Below, piece after piece: positions 43,400 through 55,224 of a stretch of DNA of 64,000 bases. The translations under genes and the position numbers were made by a program. The DNA comes from Cricetomys ansorgei (taxonomy: Eukaryota; Chordata; Mammalia; Rodentia; Nesomyidae). How positions within the stretch are numbered: position 1 is the stretch's first letter; each line of letters begins with the position of its first letter. The notes beneath the pieces are model-generated. The model was not told the origin of the DNA. It did no database searches and saw only the letters and a list, made by a program, of their open reading frames with translations. Location of the stretch: NCBI GenBank assembly GCA_026225945.1, contig JAMJFZ010002893.1, positions 1 through 64,000 of the forward strand, given 5' to 3'.

Positions 43400-44375
43400 A
43401 TGGGTTGACAGTACCATCCTTATGGTGATGAAGCATGTAAATAAGAATCAGGAGCAGCCTACTATTACATCAGTTTGAATCAATAATTGTTTAGTTTTGG
43501 TCTAATAAAGTATTCCAGAGCTGAGATAGAGCTTAGCTCACTCTCTATTGTTATGGACCAAAGGGGCTTCACTAACTCCCCCTGGCTTCTCTATTCCAAG
43601 TTTGCAAAACTAGCAGATTACACTGCAAGATATTCATATCTCTTCTAGCTCTGAGAGTCTGGAATATCTGATTAAAATACTTTGGCCTAATGATGAGCTG
43701 GAAAAACAAAATCTGGATATCTTTCTAACAATTCAGCTATTCTCACTTAAAGCATTATGGAATGCTTAATTTACACAATCACTCAGCAGACTCTTCACCT
43801 GACTGAGAAGAAGTTAGAGAGAAAATGAGCTAGATTATACTTGGAGACAATCTAATTCTAGTTATCACTGTTGTTTAATAATCTTACTCAAAATTCTGAT
43901 TCCAAATTAGTAAATATATCAACTTTCTAATACATTTCTAAATATTTACTATGTACATTTTGCATTTAAATCTTTATCTAATTTGAATTGAAACTAAGAT
44001 ATAATTTCTCCACAAATTGAAGACAATTATTATCCAAGCCTAAATTTCAAATTTCACTTATTCTGTGAAGGATTCAAAACACAGCATCACTGGGTTCTGG
44101 TGATACTTTCTTTGTTGTAGTTGTTTTGTTTTGTATTTTTGTATTGTAGCCTTGAGATGATCATTGGAACATGACTGTTTTCCTTTAAATATATATTAAA
44201 TGATTTTCAAGAAAATTTTTTAATCCATTTTATTTTATAAAATAGATACACATTTCAGTTCAGATATAAGAGAAATTTAAATTCAGTCCAAAGAGATATT
44301 TTTCTTCAATATTTGTCAAGAATCATGTGTGATAAACATATATTAATTTAAATTATTTCTTACACTTGGGCAATG
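43400..44375. other. AT-rich intergenic sequence
   Basis: No repeats or genes were recognised with confidence. Confidence 0.5.
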
Positions 44376-44379
44376 GAAC

Positions 44380-44482
44380 GTATAACTGTTATTACAGTAC
44401 TTGGGTAGCAGGGTAAGGAAAATCTAAACTCGCAGACAGCCTGGGCTACACAATGAGACCTTGTTTCAAATAAAGAGATAGA
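44380..44482 (+). mobile_element. Diverged B1/B4-type SINE fragment
   Basis: Recognisable parts are 'ttattacagtacttgggt', 'cagcctgggctacacaatga' and 'gaccttgtttcaaataaa'. Confidence 0.6.
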
Positions 44483-44619
44483 CAGACAAACAAAAACAAA
44501 AAAAGATAAACCAATCTGTTTTCTACTCATATGCACGTGTGTATGTGTCTATGCATGTGTCTATTGGTATGTAAGATGGAGGATGGCATTGAGAGTTTTC
44601 CTTAAGAAACCTATATCTT

Positions 44620-44828
44620 GTTTTATGAGACAGGATCTCTCATTAGCCTGGAGCCTACCTTAGAAGTATGCTGACTAGCTGGCTTGTGAATCCCTCTACC
44701 CAATACTGGAATTACAAGCCTGTTCCACCCTGCCTGTCTTTTTCATATAGATTCTGGGAATCGAATTTAGATCATTATACTCTGAAGACGTGCACTTTAC
44801 CAACTGAGGTATCTCACAATCCTCAAAT
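44620..44828 (-). mobile_element. B4/B3-type SINE, antisense
   Basis: It contains 'gagacaggatctctcatta' (reverse B1-like end), 'ggaattacaagcctgttcc', 'gattctgggaatcgaattta' and the reversed tRNA-like head 'ccaactgaggtatctcac'. Confidence 0.65.
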
Positions 44829-44852
44829 GGGTCCCTTTGAAGAAAAATAATA

Positions 44853-45070
44853 GGGCAGGCAGTGGTGGTGGTATATGCCTTTAATCCCAGCACTCAAGAG
44901 GCAGAGGGAGGTGGATCTCTGTGAGTTCAAGGCCAGCCTGGTCTACAAAGTGAGTCCCAGGACAGCCAGAGTTACAACATAGAAACCCTGACTCAAATAA
45001 AAAACCAAAAAGAGGAGGAAGAGAAGGAAGAAGAGGAGAAAAAGAAGAAGAAAAAGAAAAGAAAAAAAAG
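44853..45070 (+). mobile_element. B1 SINE with long purine tail
   Basis: This is the best B1 in the window: 'gcaggcagtggtggtggta', 'tttaatcccagcactcaag', 'gttcaaggccagcctggtct' and 'gacagccagagttacaaca' in order, followed by a 70-bp A/G-only tail (44,996-45,068). The reverse frame (44,881-45,078) is SINE-derived. Confidence 0.93.
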
Positions 45071-45079
45071 ATAGTCATT

Positions 45080-45575
45080 ATTACTCAGAATATATTTAGA
45101 TAGATCAAAATCTGTTTGTTGGTAAAGTTAGCAGACTGAAGGACAAACCATATTCACTTCATGTAGAGACTGTTATGACCAACGTTGGCTATTTATCAAT
45201 GAATAAATGGTATTCAATGTAACATTGCTCTGCTACAGAATTTTCTTTTCTGAGGTTCTTGGGAGAATAATAGTACTTTACCCCTAGTAGTTAATTAGAC
45301 ATCATCCTATGGATGGTACATTGAGTAACTTGATCTGCTAGAATGTTCAGAATCAAAATGTTAGATGAGCCCTAAAGACTAACAGGTTTCATTTATGACA
45401 AACCTGACCTTTCAGTCTCATTCATATTTCTTGCTAACATTCTAACACTTTGGTTTCTATATGCCCCTTTTCATATATGTCGTTATAATTGTGTTCAATA
45501 TATTTAATTGGTTAAAGATATAGACTCTCATATATTTAGTTGAATTTATTGCTATGATAACATGCAAATGGAAAA
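45080..45575. other. AT-rich intergenic sequence
   Basis: Nothing was recognised. Confidence 0.5.
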
Positions 45576-45579
45576 CACA

Positions 45580-45800
45580 GAATCAGGCCTGGTGGCTCAG
45601 ACCTATAGTCTTAGCCATTTAATTGGAAAAGTGAGACAGAAAACTTTCAAGCTTAAACCTTAAGTCATGATAAGTCTATTATGACTCTATCTCAAAATAA
45701 AAGACAGACTAGAAAAGACTGGAGATAAAGTTTAGTGGTAGGACTTGTCCACTTAAGCATAAAGCCTTGTGCCTAACCCTAGTACTACCATAAAAATGTT
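45580..45800 (+). mobile_element. B4 SINE (B1-ID fusion)
   Basis: The B1-like half (45,585-45,705, 'ggcctggtggctcagaccta' and 'gactctatctcaaaata') is followed by an ID-type half (45,718-45,790, 'actggagataaagtttagt' and 'aaagccttgtgcctaaccc'). This is the known B4 architecture. Confidence 0.75.
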
Positions 45801-46375
45801 AGTGAACAAGAGATATTTTCTGACCTTTTACATGACACAGCAGCTCTATGCCATTCAAAATGAATAGATATTTATAATCAGAAATGATTAGGACTGAATG
45901 TTTTACATAGCCATTACTTATAAATGAGCCACCACTGTATTTTTATCATTATTGTTCATAAATTGACAGATAAGATTAAATGTATTTGACATGTACAATG
46001 TGATATATTGAAGCATATATGTGTGGTATAGGACAGCAAAATCCAGCTATTTAGCTATGAATCCCTTTACATAGATTTTTCTGGTGGGAACACTGCTGGC
46101 TGGCATTTCTCAAGAATTCCTTATATTGCCATTAACTATGATCACCACACTGACCTTATTTTGAACTTATTTTAAATGAGTTTTTTTTCACTTATTCCTT
46201 GTATACAACTAATTTTGTGCTCTTTGACCAATGTCTCCCCAATCATGAACTCCATCAACTACACATATAAAGTCTTTGTGGACTAAGCTAAAAACCCCTT
46301 TTTTACATTACAATTTATCGGGAAAACATTCACTCATATGTTAGAAACTGAAACAGACATGTCTATTATTAGATT
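45800..46375. other. AT-rich intergenic sequence
   Basis: Nothing was recognised. It leads into the pro-RT scrap. Confidence 0.5.
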
Positions 46376-46378
46376 TAT

Positions 46379-46780
46379 GGACTGGCCCCCTGGTTGGCCT
46401 CGAGATTCATCTGAAACAAGTTTAATTGGTATTGGACAATCCACCACAACATTTGTTAGTGAAAAGTTTTTGCAAATCTTTGGGCCTGATGGCATTGAAA
46501 CACATTAAATTTCATATCACAGAATTACCTGTTAATTTATGGAGAAGGGATTTCTTACAACAAACATGTGCCACCTTATCTCTTAATGAGCCATTTTCCT
46601 AGGGGGCATTGATCATATAGAGCTGTTACCAATTGCTTGACAATCAGACAAACCAGTCTAGACTCCTCAATGACCCCTCTCTAAGGAAAAGTTGACAGCC
46701 TTGAAAGAGATTGTGGATGAGCAGCATACTGCTGGCCATGTAGAACCATCACTACCTCCTTCTGTGACTATGACTTCTGT
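46379..46780 (+). pseudogene. Betaretrovirus-like protease/RT-junction fragment (ERV2/ERVK), broken
   Basis: What is seen: 46,379-46,505 encodes a protease C-terminal half (W-P-x-x-W-P start, then L-I-G-I-G-Q). After a stop/frameshift at ~46,507 another frame gives the P-V-N-L-W-x-R-D motif that ends betaretroviral proteases (~46,529-46,600). Further on, 46,685-46,755 gives the start of reverse transcriptase (L-K-E-I-V-D-E-Q, then G-H-V-E-P-S). There are at least two frame breaks and one stop, and the fragment is cut by the next repeat near 46,780. It is not the same copy as the 9.1-kb remnant, since the segments overlap in the protease. Confidence 0.75.
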
Positions 46781-47062
46781 GCTGGTTAGTTTTATGTCAA
46801 ATTGACATAAGATAAAGTCATTTTGGAAGAGACAACATAAATTGAGAAATGCCCACACCAGATTGGCCTATGGGCAGGCCTGTGAGGCATTATTTTGATT
46901 GGTGATTGATGTTATTGGTCCTATCCTGTAGGAAACAGTGCTACCCTTGGGCTTGTGGTCCTGGCGGTTATAAGAAAGTAGACTGAACATGGGGAGCAAG
47001 TCAGTAAGCGGCACTCCTCAATGGCCTCTGCATCAGCTCCTCTGTATAACCAAGGCCACCTC
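46781..47062 (+). mobile_element. Rodent interspersed repeat inserted next to the retroviral scrap
   Basis: It has the landmarks of a very common rodent repeat: start 'gctggttagttttatgtcaa', middle 'ttgggcttgtggtcctgg', then 'gcaagtcagtaagcggcac' and 'tggcctctgcatcagctcct'. I recognise the family by these words but do not assign its name. The end is truncated. Confidence 0.65.
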
Positions 47063-47359
47063 TCCTTGAACGTGGCATTTTTTGATTTACACTCTGCAAT
47101 GCTGGAATTACAAGCATTCACCATTACTCACAACTTGTAACAAACATTTAAGTAGAGCTTCCTATGCACAAGTTAATATTCTTGACACTTCATGTGTACT
47201 ATTAAATCATCACATTAATTCTAGAAGTGTGGAAATTACATACATTTACTTGTTCTATACATTCACTTATTTTTGTCAGTACTTGGGATTGAGCTATATT
47301 ACCTTGAATCATTTGAAAACTGTTTTATGAAAGGTTGGAAAGACAAATATGAATGTGAC

Positions 47360-47700
47360 ATGAATTTGTAAGACCAGCACGAGGGAGGAGACAGGCAGAT
47401 CCCTGGGGCTTAGTGCCCAGACAACCTAGCCAATTCAGTGAGTGCCAGCCCAGTCAGAGACTGTCTCAAAAAGCAAGATTGGGGCACTAAAGAAATGTTT
47501 CAGTGGTTCAGAGCATTTGCTGTACTTGCGGAACTCCTGAGTTTAGTTCCTAGCACCTGTATCTAGCAGTTTACAACATCTATAATTCCAGATTCAGTGT
47601 TTCTTGCACTCTCTTCTGGCCTCCATGTGTATCTGCATGGAATGTTTGAATTAGATGTGATCCTCTGTACGTGCTTTCTGTGCTGTGTGGGCGAAGGGTG
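47360..47700 (+). mobile_element. B4/B1-like fragment followed by B2-type SINE
   Basis: 47,375-47,470 carries B1-like text ('cagtcagagactgtctcaaa'). 47,480-47,690 carries a B2 head ('aatgtttcagtggttcagag'), 'cctgagtttagttcctagc' and 'ctctcttctggcctccatgt'. Both are diverged. Confidence 0.65.
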
Positions 47701-48480
47701 TTTCCTGGTGCCTTGCAGTACATAAAGGACTTGTTTTCTGTACTGATTTACACCTCTGTGTTAAAAACTATGGAGTAGCCTCCTAGATCTCCACATAACA
47801 GGCCATTTGTTTATGTTAATACAGATGAAGGATTCCTATAGGTCTCAGTGGTTTGTGGCACGGTGACCAGAGAAGACTCTGGCTTGCCCCCAGCTTGGAC
47901 ACCAGCTGGGATAGGCAATCAGTAAGCTGGCAGACCTGGAGAGGTGTTAGGTTCCATTTATTTGTATACTTAAGGCCTGTGTGGAGGAATGAGAAGTTTG
48001 GATGAATAAAGCACATAGGGAAAGAGGCACAGAGAGCAAGATGAGGAGGCCATTTGAGAGGATGTTAGACGGACCTCAGCCCAAGCCTCCCAGCTATTGC
48101 ATCCCTGAGAGACAAGAGGACCACAAGTTCAAAACCAGCCTCAGAATAGAAAGTTTTTAAGGCAAGCGTTCTCTGCATGAGATCTAGTCTTGGGGCTTCA
48201 GGGTAACAATTTGAATAGTAGAACAGGTGTTTTGTGTATGAGAGGCCCAGATTTCAATCCCTGCTGTTGAACAAACCTACAAACCCAAATGTGGCTTTTT
48301 ACATATCTAGTTCAGTTCTTTTCTCAGTTACTGCATATTGTCTTTTCATGACTGCCATTTCCTCCCAAATGGCATGAGTTGAAGAAAGTACCTTCTAGAA
48401 CATTGGAAGGTGAAGAAGTAGAGAATTGACTTCACATAGATATGAAAAGGGAAATAGAGGATAGGAAAAATGATGATGTT
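47700..48480. other. Intergenic with possible decayed SINE at 48,080-48,270
   Basis: A B4-like word set ('ccacaagttcaaaaccagc') is visible near 48,121-48,140. Nothing else was recognised. Confidence 0.4.
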
Positions 48481-48499
48481 AAAGAAAAGAAATATCAGA

Positions 48500-48650
48500 C
48501 ATGGCAACTCATACCTATAATCCCAGCACTTGAGAGACTCAGAATTGTGAGTTCGAAGTAAATATTTGCCATAAAGTGAGTTTCAAGACAACTGGTATTA
48601 AGTATGAGGCCCTCTTTCAACTCACTCCCCCCTCTCAAGAAAAAAAGAAA
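48500..48650 (+). mobile_element. Diverged B1/B4 SINE
   Basis: 'acctataatcccagcacttg' and 'aaagtgagtttcaagacaa' identify a decayed B1-like element. Confidence 0.65.
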
Positions 48651-49720
48651 TTATAAAATATTGTAGACAGAGAAACACAATGAGCTCATGTGGCATTCAC
48701 TGATGACGTTTACGACTTTTTAGTTGAATAGGGTAACAGATCCTTTTAAACAATAAATGGCTAGTGGTAGCCACTATGTCATGCTACAATCTTTACTTTT
48801 TGTATTCTCTCTCCAAATGTAAGCTGTCTAGAGGCGAGAACTTGGTCAATTCTAAGGTGTAGATTGCCTAATGGAAAATTAAGTATGCATGAATATTTCT
48901 TCAGGAGCATGTAGGAAGATTTTAGTTTATAGATTTAGAACAAATGTTATTTGAGATTTATGCAAAGGTATAGAACATTAAAAGTCATTGTGTATATTTT
49001 ATTGTGATGCTGGGAGCCAAAGCCAAGGGCTTATCACATGCTGCAATTTCGGCTTGGAAAGAAATATGATGAACTCAATTATAATCACAATTAGAAAAAA
49101 ATCTCTTCCAAACGTTTTTGTTTTTGTGAAAACACACACACATACACACAGACAAACACACACACACACACACACTTTGAGAATCTAATGCCACACAAGA
49201 AAACAATTTATTGTCTTGTCAGATCAGACACATGGAATTATTTATGCTAAAATGTGAGTTTGCCAAAAAAAAAAAGTATGCCTGTGGGTTTATTTTTTTC
49301 ACTTTGGCTGACCAGATAATTTTCTCTCACAGCATTCAGTATGATACGATACAAAATGCCTCTTGTAGCATTTTCTGGGTTCTGCTCCATGTCCTGTGCA
49401 CTTTTGTCTTCTTTCCTTTCCACATCTAGGTTTAAGCTTACGAATGGGCTTTGGATATTTCACTTAGGGGCAGTGGATGCCATAATATTTATACTTAACA
49501 CTGTACATTTAATAATATATTCCTAATAAATCCTTAAATAATACTGTATATGAAACAAAGTCCTCTTTCCTATTTGAACTCCCAGTTAAGACTGTTTGGT
49601 AGCAAGAAAACATCTACGTGAGGATAGGGCTAAGTGCTGGTAATGAATATGGTAATAATATGAAAAACTGCCCCTAACAATACAATCCCCTTTGTCATAC
49701 CTGGAAATAAAATGAATGGA
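48650..49720. other. Intergenic with (CA)n at 49,132-49,176
   Basis: A CA-repeat tract and an A-run at 49,266-49,276 are the only features. Frames of 60-72 codons across them are artefacts. Confidence 0.6.
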
Positions 49721-49721
49721 G

Positions 49722-49822
49722 AGATGGGCATGGTGGCACATGCCTTTAATTCCAGCATTTGGGAAGCAGAGGCACTTGTGAGTTTTAGGTTACCCTGAGT
49801 TAATACAATGAGACTCTGGTGC
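49722..49822 (+). mobile_element. B1 SINE, truncated
   Basis: 'gatgggcatggtggcacat', 'tttaattccagcatttggg' and 'agaggcacttgtgag' are in B1 order. The end is decayed. Confidence 0.8.
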
Positions 49823-49829
49823 TTAAAAT

Positions 49830-50060
49830 ATCATTTGAAAGATTCAGTCTGAAGTTGGTAGGACTGTTTGTTTGGGAAGGATTAGACGGTTTGGTCTTAA
49901 TGGAAGAGGTGTGTCACTGAAGGTAGATTTTGAGGCTTCAAAAGCCCACAGCATTCCTAGTTAGAGCTCCCTCTGAAATACTTTAAGGGTTACTTAAATA
50001 AACCCTGTCTTTTTTGCCCAGTGTTGAGAGCTAAGAAGATAACTATGATTCTTATCAATG
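49830..50060 (+). mobile_element. Rodent interspersed repeat fragment (first of a pair)
   Basis: 'ctgtttgtttgggaaggatt', 'gaagaggtgtgtcactg' and 'aaaagcccacagcattcct' belong to the same element as the fuller copy at 50,135-50,510, in the same orientation. Confidence 0.6.
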
Positions 50061-50134
50061 AATATCTATTCTTTCTACCAAACCATGATCGTACCAGGAC
50101 ACACTGGGGTGAGACATGTCAGAGAGCCATGTGT

Positions 50135-50512
50135 GGTAGTTAGAGTGAGAATGGCTCCCATAGGCTCATATTTTGGAATGCTTGGTCCCCAATTGGCAGA
50201 CTGTTTGTTTTGGAAGGATTATAAGATGTAGCCTTGCTGGAAGAGGTGCTTTGTTTTGGGATTTCAAAAGTTCTTCACTTACCCACTTAGTCCCCGCCCC
50301 TCTCCACCCATGGCTGTTTCAACATGCAAACTCTCAGATACTTCTCTAGCGCCATGCCTGCATGCTGCCATGCTCCTCGCCATAATGATCATGGATGCTA
50401 GGCCTCTGGAACCTTCAGCCCCCAAATTAGACACTTCCTTTTATAAATTGCCTTGGTCATGATGCTTTATCATAGCACAATTACAGAAAAGTAACTAAGA
50501 CACCATGCCTGT
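50135..50512 (+). mobile_element. Rodent interspersed repeat (fuller copy)
   Basis: It begins 'gtggtagttagagtgagaat' and has 'cttggtccccaattggcag', 'ggaagaggtgctttg', 'gcctgcatgctgccatgctc' and 'aaattgccttggtcatg', ending 'agtaactaagacacc'. It is a well-known rodent family whose name I do not assign. The 68-codon frame inside (50,256-50,462) is repeat-derived. Confidence 0.65.
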
Positions 50513-50514
50513 AA

Positions 50515-50990
50515 AAAGCAAAGTATTCTGCTCAGCTGTCAGCTGAGTTCAAAGGTGTTGGAATTTGCCAATGTGATCTTTTCAGTCCTACAAGTAGGAC
50601 TCTCAGAACCATCTGAATTAGTAGGGGTTATGATTAAGTGGTTGTAAACAAAATATCTATTCAGATACTAGCAGAAGTAGTTCAATGAGAGAGCTACCTT
50701 CCAAAACGAGCTTATTGAAAACTGCCATGGAGAATCATTTGGCATCCCTATCACATGATTATCAGTCCATCTCATAGCTTCAGTGTCTAGTTTTCATTTG
50801 TGTTTGGTGTCTATAGGGTGACATTAGATATAAATCTCTTTGAATTTTTCACAATTCCATGATCTGAAAAAAGAAAGTTATTATTGAATATCTTTGTCAT
50901 AGTAGAAAACAATTCTCCAATGTTAGAATTGAATGTTTAAAAAGTATTTTTTAATTTTCATTTTTATTTATTTATTTGTTTGTTTGTTTT
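50515..50990. other. AT-rich intergenic sequence
   Basis: Nothing was recognised until an A/T-rich tract at 50,950-50,985. Confidence 0.5.
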
Positions 50991-51085
50991 TTGGGGGGAC
51001 AGGGTCTCTGACTGTAGCTCTGGCTGTCTTGGCCTCAAATTCAGAGATCTTCCTGCCTCTGCCTCCCAAGTTCTGGGATTAAACA
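50990..51085 (-). mobile_element. B1 SINE, antisense
   Basis: 'acagggtctctgactgtagc', 'ttcctgcctctgcctccca' and 'gttctgggattaaacag' are reversed B1. Confidence 0.88.
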
Positions 51086-51414
51086 GTGTTTTTTAAATGT
51101 TTAAGCAACAACACAAAACTCTTCTGGTCACTTCATACCTTCAGGAGCAATGGGCCTCAGTCTATTTCAAAGATCATCTTGACCTTTTAGAGCTCTAACT
51201 TAGTGACTTAGTGCCACTCCTTCAGGATTGGGTCAAAGATACTGATGGGAATTTTCTATTCACTTAAGCCATTGTTGCTGAAAACAAATAGCTTATTAGC
51301 CCCATCACTGCGAATACAGAAATATCTTTCTATTCATAAGTAGCTCACTGATTCCATGTAAAAAGCAGTTTGAATTTTTCTAGAGCATCATTACTAGAGT
51401 GGCTATAAATAACA

Positions 51415-51482
51415 GTCTGGGCTCTGGCTCAGAGGTAGTGTTCAGTCTTGTACCTGGGAGGCCCTGGGTTCCAGCCCCAACA
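51415..51482 (+). mobile_element. ID-type SINE
   Basis: 'ctggctcagaggtagtgtt' and 'gccctgggttccagcccca' match the tRNA-Ala-like ID head and B-box. Confidence 0.75.
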
Positions 51483-51582
51483 TAAAAAAAATGAAGTAGC
51501 TATAAATAGTTTGGAGTTGACCATGCTGGACTGAGCACCTTAACTGAAAGGATATGCTCATTCCAAATAAGTTCAGTTGGCC

Positions 51583-51790
51583 AAGTGTGATGGCACAGGC
51601 TATTAATCCCAGCACTTGGAAGAGGCAGAGGCTGAGGCAGGGGCAGGGGCAGAGTAGGGGAAGGGGAAGGGTCAAGGAAAGGGACAGGGGCAGGGCAGGG
51701 GTAGACATCTGTGAATTTGAAGACAGCCTGGACAACATAGTGAGCTCCAGGACAACCAGGGCTACATAGAGAGATCCTGTCTCAAAAAAA
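51583..51790 (+). mobile_element. B1 SINE with internal purine minisatellite
   Basis: The B1 start ('gccaagtgtgatggcaca', 'ttaatcccagcacttggaag') and end ('gacagcctggacaacatag', 'gatcctgtctcaaaaaa') are separated by an inserted purine-rich tract at 51,626-51,702 made of GGGGCA/GGGGAA-type words. The 127-codon antisense frame with repeated leucine/proline (51,442-51,825) is a product of this tract. Confidence 0.85.
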
Positions 51791-51889
51791 ACAGAAACCA
51801 AACCCAAACAACCCCATCTCCCCAAAATACATGCAGGTTATAGCAACATAGATACTTATTATGTACAGTTATAAATTCACTTTTTTAAA

Positions 51890-52112
51890 GTGTCAAAAGT
51901 CCGTGTGTGTGTGTGTGAGAGTGTGTGTGTGTGTGTACATGTGTACCAGTATACACATACCACAGTAAAGTCCTACAGGCCATAGCAAAGGACAACTTTT
52001 GGAAGTTGATTCTCTCCTTCAACAGAGGGTTCTGGGGAGTCAAACTCAGGTCATCAGATTTGCATGGCATATGTTTTCTACCTACTAAGCCACCTTGCTG
52101 GCTCTTGTATAT
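51890..52112 (-). mobile_element. B3-type SINE, antisense, with (GT)n
   Basis: A (GT)n/(GA) tract at 51,903-51,938 precedes antisense SINE text 'ctccttcaacagagggttc', 'tcaaactcaggtcatcag' and the reversed head 'ctaagccaccttgctggct'. Confidence 0.75.
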
Positions 52113-52389
52113 TCTTTCTTTTTTTAAATAATACTTTTCACTAATAATTTCAGTTTTGTACAATATATCTCTTTAACACCCTCATCCCATTCCACATTCT
52201 TTGTTCCACATTCCCACCCCTATGCTCTCAAAAAAGAAACAGAAAGAAAATTAAGTCAAGGTTGTGTGGCAGGCTTCACCTGCCTCTTTGGAGGCAGAAG
52301 GCTGCTCAGACTGTGGACTTTGACTTGTCCCATACCAGCCCAAGAGGAAGCATGACAAGTGTTTGACCTAAAGTTAGGCCTCACCACCC

Positions 52390-53870
52390 AAACCCAGGCA
52401 CTGAGCAGGCTCCCTGGTTTCCTGCAAGCACTCGGCATCCCACAGGTTCCTCAACATCCTACAGGAATCAGAGTCCCCTGCAGGCAACGAGTTATCCCTC
52501 AGGCACTAGGACATCACACAGGCACCCAGTCATCCCCTAGGTATCCAGACATCAGGCAAGTACCCGGATATCTGATAGGCACCAGAGCCTCCCTTACACA
52601 CCCAGATATCCCACAGGCTCCTGTTCATCCTGCAGGTGCCCAAACATCCCCAAAGCACCAGGACATCCTGCAGGCACCAGGGCATCCCTCAGACATCCAG
52701 ACATCCCTCCAGCACCTAGACATCCTGCAGGCACACGACATCACATGGGCACTGGGACATCATCACACAAGCACCCAGAAATCCCAGAGTCATCTGGACA
52801 TCACACAGGCACCTGATCATCTAGCCAACACCATGGCCTCCTGCAGTCACCTGGCCATTTAGGAGGCACCAAGATATTCTGCAGGCACCAGGATCTCACA
52901 CAGGCTCTAGGGCCTTCTGTAGGTACCCAGACATTACACAGGCATCCAAACATCTTGCAAGAACTAGGGCCTCCAGCAGGCACCATAACCTCCCTTGGGC
53001 ACAGGGAATCCCACGGATGCCCAGGCATCATGCAGGCTCTCAGCCCACTCACAGACCCACGGACATCATGCAGACACCCAGTCTTCCTACAGGTACCCAT
53101 AGGCATCTGGTCATTCCACGGGGACTCAAATGTCCCCCCCAGGCATCAGGGCTTCCTGTGTGCACTAGCACATCTTTCAGGTACCTGGACATCCACCAGG
53201 CACATGGAGACCACACAGGCACCTAGATATTACACAGGCACCCAGCCATACACTAGGTATCTGGACATCACAGCCAACACCAGGGTCTCCTGCAGACACA
53301 TGGACATCACACTGGCTCTCAGTCATCCCACAGGCACCCAGACATCCTATAGACATCAGGGCATCCCACAGATGCCTGGTCATCCCACAGTCACCTGATC
53401 ATCCCCCAGGCACCCAGACTTCACCCTGACTCACAGACATCCCTCAGGCACCTAGACATCAGGCAAGTTCCTGGCCATCTGGCAGTCAGTAGGTCATCTG
53501 GCAGGCACCCAGATATCCCACAGGCACCAGGACATCCTGCAAGCACCAGAGCATGCAGGTGCCCAGATATCCCATAGGTACCAGGATGTCCTGCAGGTAC
53601 CTGGGCTTCGAGGACGTAAGAGTACACCCCACAGATACCCAGATATCCTGCAGGCACTTGCCATTCTGTAGATACCTGGACATCATGCAGCCTGTTCTTC
53701 CCACAGGCTTCCTAGAACCCTGGAGGTAACTGGTCATCCCCCCAAGCACCCAGACAGCTTTGGATCCTGGACCTCCCACAGGTATCTGGTCATTTTATGC
53801 ATGTACTCAGACATCCTGAAGGTCCCCCAGCATCCTGCAGGTACTGTATCTCCTACAGGCCCCTGGGCAC
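52390..53870. repeat. Minisatellite, 19-bp unit, ~75 copies
   Basis: The word 'catcc' recurs at 52,436, 52,455, 52,626, 52,645, 52,664, 52,683, 52,702 and 52,721, that is, at steps of 19 bp. The consensus is about 'gcacccagacatcctgcag', with many substitutions. Because 19 is not a multiple of 3, each unit shifts the frame. A 57-bp super-period makes long stop-poor frames on both strands (167 and 147 codons on +, up to 101 on -). These are not genes. The + strand is C-rich. Confidence 0.93.
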
Positions 53871-54960
53871 CAATACCGGATGCCACACTTCAGTAAGGGG
53901 CCTGGACATCACCCAGGACCCCAGGCTGTCCATCAGAGTCAGCACTTCATGAAGACAGTGCTAGACGAACTCTGGCAGTGCCAGCAATGCAGATGGAACT
54001 CAAACCATCCTGGTCCACAGGAGTGTCCCAAGGCCTTCAAATCCCTTCCCTGAAGGACAAGGCTCAACCCTAACTATGGGACATTTTTCAGCTGAGATAT
54101 CTTATTGTTGCTCAGAATCAGGTGCTCCCAAGTTTTGGCAGCATATTCTGGGGTCAGGACTCACTGAGACTCTAGGCAGCTAGTCCTTGCCACTACCCTA
54201 GTATCATCCATCCATCCTGCCACCTTGCCCCGTGCACCTGTAGCCCTCTGACATTGCCGCAGTCTGTGCCCTTCCCCAACCGAGCAGCAGCCATATCCAC
54301 AGGAGAATCAGCTTGGCTCCAGTATGCAGGCAGTGAGGTGGTCTAGTGGTAGGCAGATGCTGATCCCTTTTGTGGAGACCTTGCCCTGAAGATGACACTT
54401 TTTTTTTAAAGCGAGGACATCTTTCTGACTGCCTCTAGTTCAGAGTGATCTTGCAGTTTGGCAGCTTGCCAATGGGCAGGACCTGCTCAGAGTTCAGGTT
54501 GTTGGACCATGCCCTGGCCTCATCACCAGTTGATCTGCCATCCCAGGCCCAGTGTTGTGCCCTGTGTCCAAAATCTGCCCACCCACAAGTACCACCAGGA
54601 GCCCAGTTTTGATGCAAAAGCAAGGAGCCTTTATTCGGCAGAACAAACCAGCATACTGGGGTCAGGCACCAGGAGAAATTGCCGAACCTGAATAAATGAT
54701 TACTCATCTATGAACGTCATAATGAAAGCCATTATTTTGTCTGTGAACTTAAAAAAACTAAGAAGAACAGAGCACAGAAATAAAGAATAACTGTTTTGTT
54801 TTCTTGGCTGTGTAGTAGAACACAGATGCTATGAAGAGAGGAAGGGAAAATAGGGGAGGGACTTAAGTAGGGAGGAGAATGGAAGGGTAAAGTAAAGGGT
54901 GGGAAAGCCAGAAGGAGAGTGAAGGGAGAAATAATACTAAGGATGTTTGAAAAAGGCATG
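53870..54960. other. Intergenic, GC-moderate, no gene recognised
   Basis: Short frames only. 54,590-54,690 ('aaggagcctttattcggcag') resembles the antisense end of an LTR (reversed poly(A) signal), but no family could be set. Confidence 0.45.
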
Positions 54961-55224
54961 GGTGGATCTACTATTTATAAGCTCTCATATATATATTGTA
55001 ATACATATATACATATATATATTATGCACACATAATTGAATTGGAATGTTCCCACCTTGGGGAATAATGCCCTCCCCTCGAAGCACAGACTCTAGAAAAA
55101 AAAATTATATGCCAGGTATAGGAAACTTCCCTTTGACTTTTGTGGTTTGGTGGTCCAAGAAATCCCCTAAACAATACAGGCTATTGCCAATAGTCTGGTT
55201 GCCTGCCAGGCCTTGAAGATACAA

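Noticed and set aside
52359..53398. 167- and 147-codon + frames, with a proline/glutamine/histidine-rich product
   Set aside because: They are produced by the 19-bp minisatellite, and similar stop-poor frames exist on the opposite strand.
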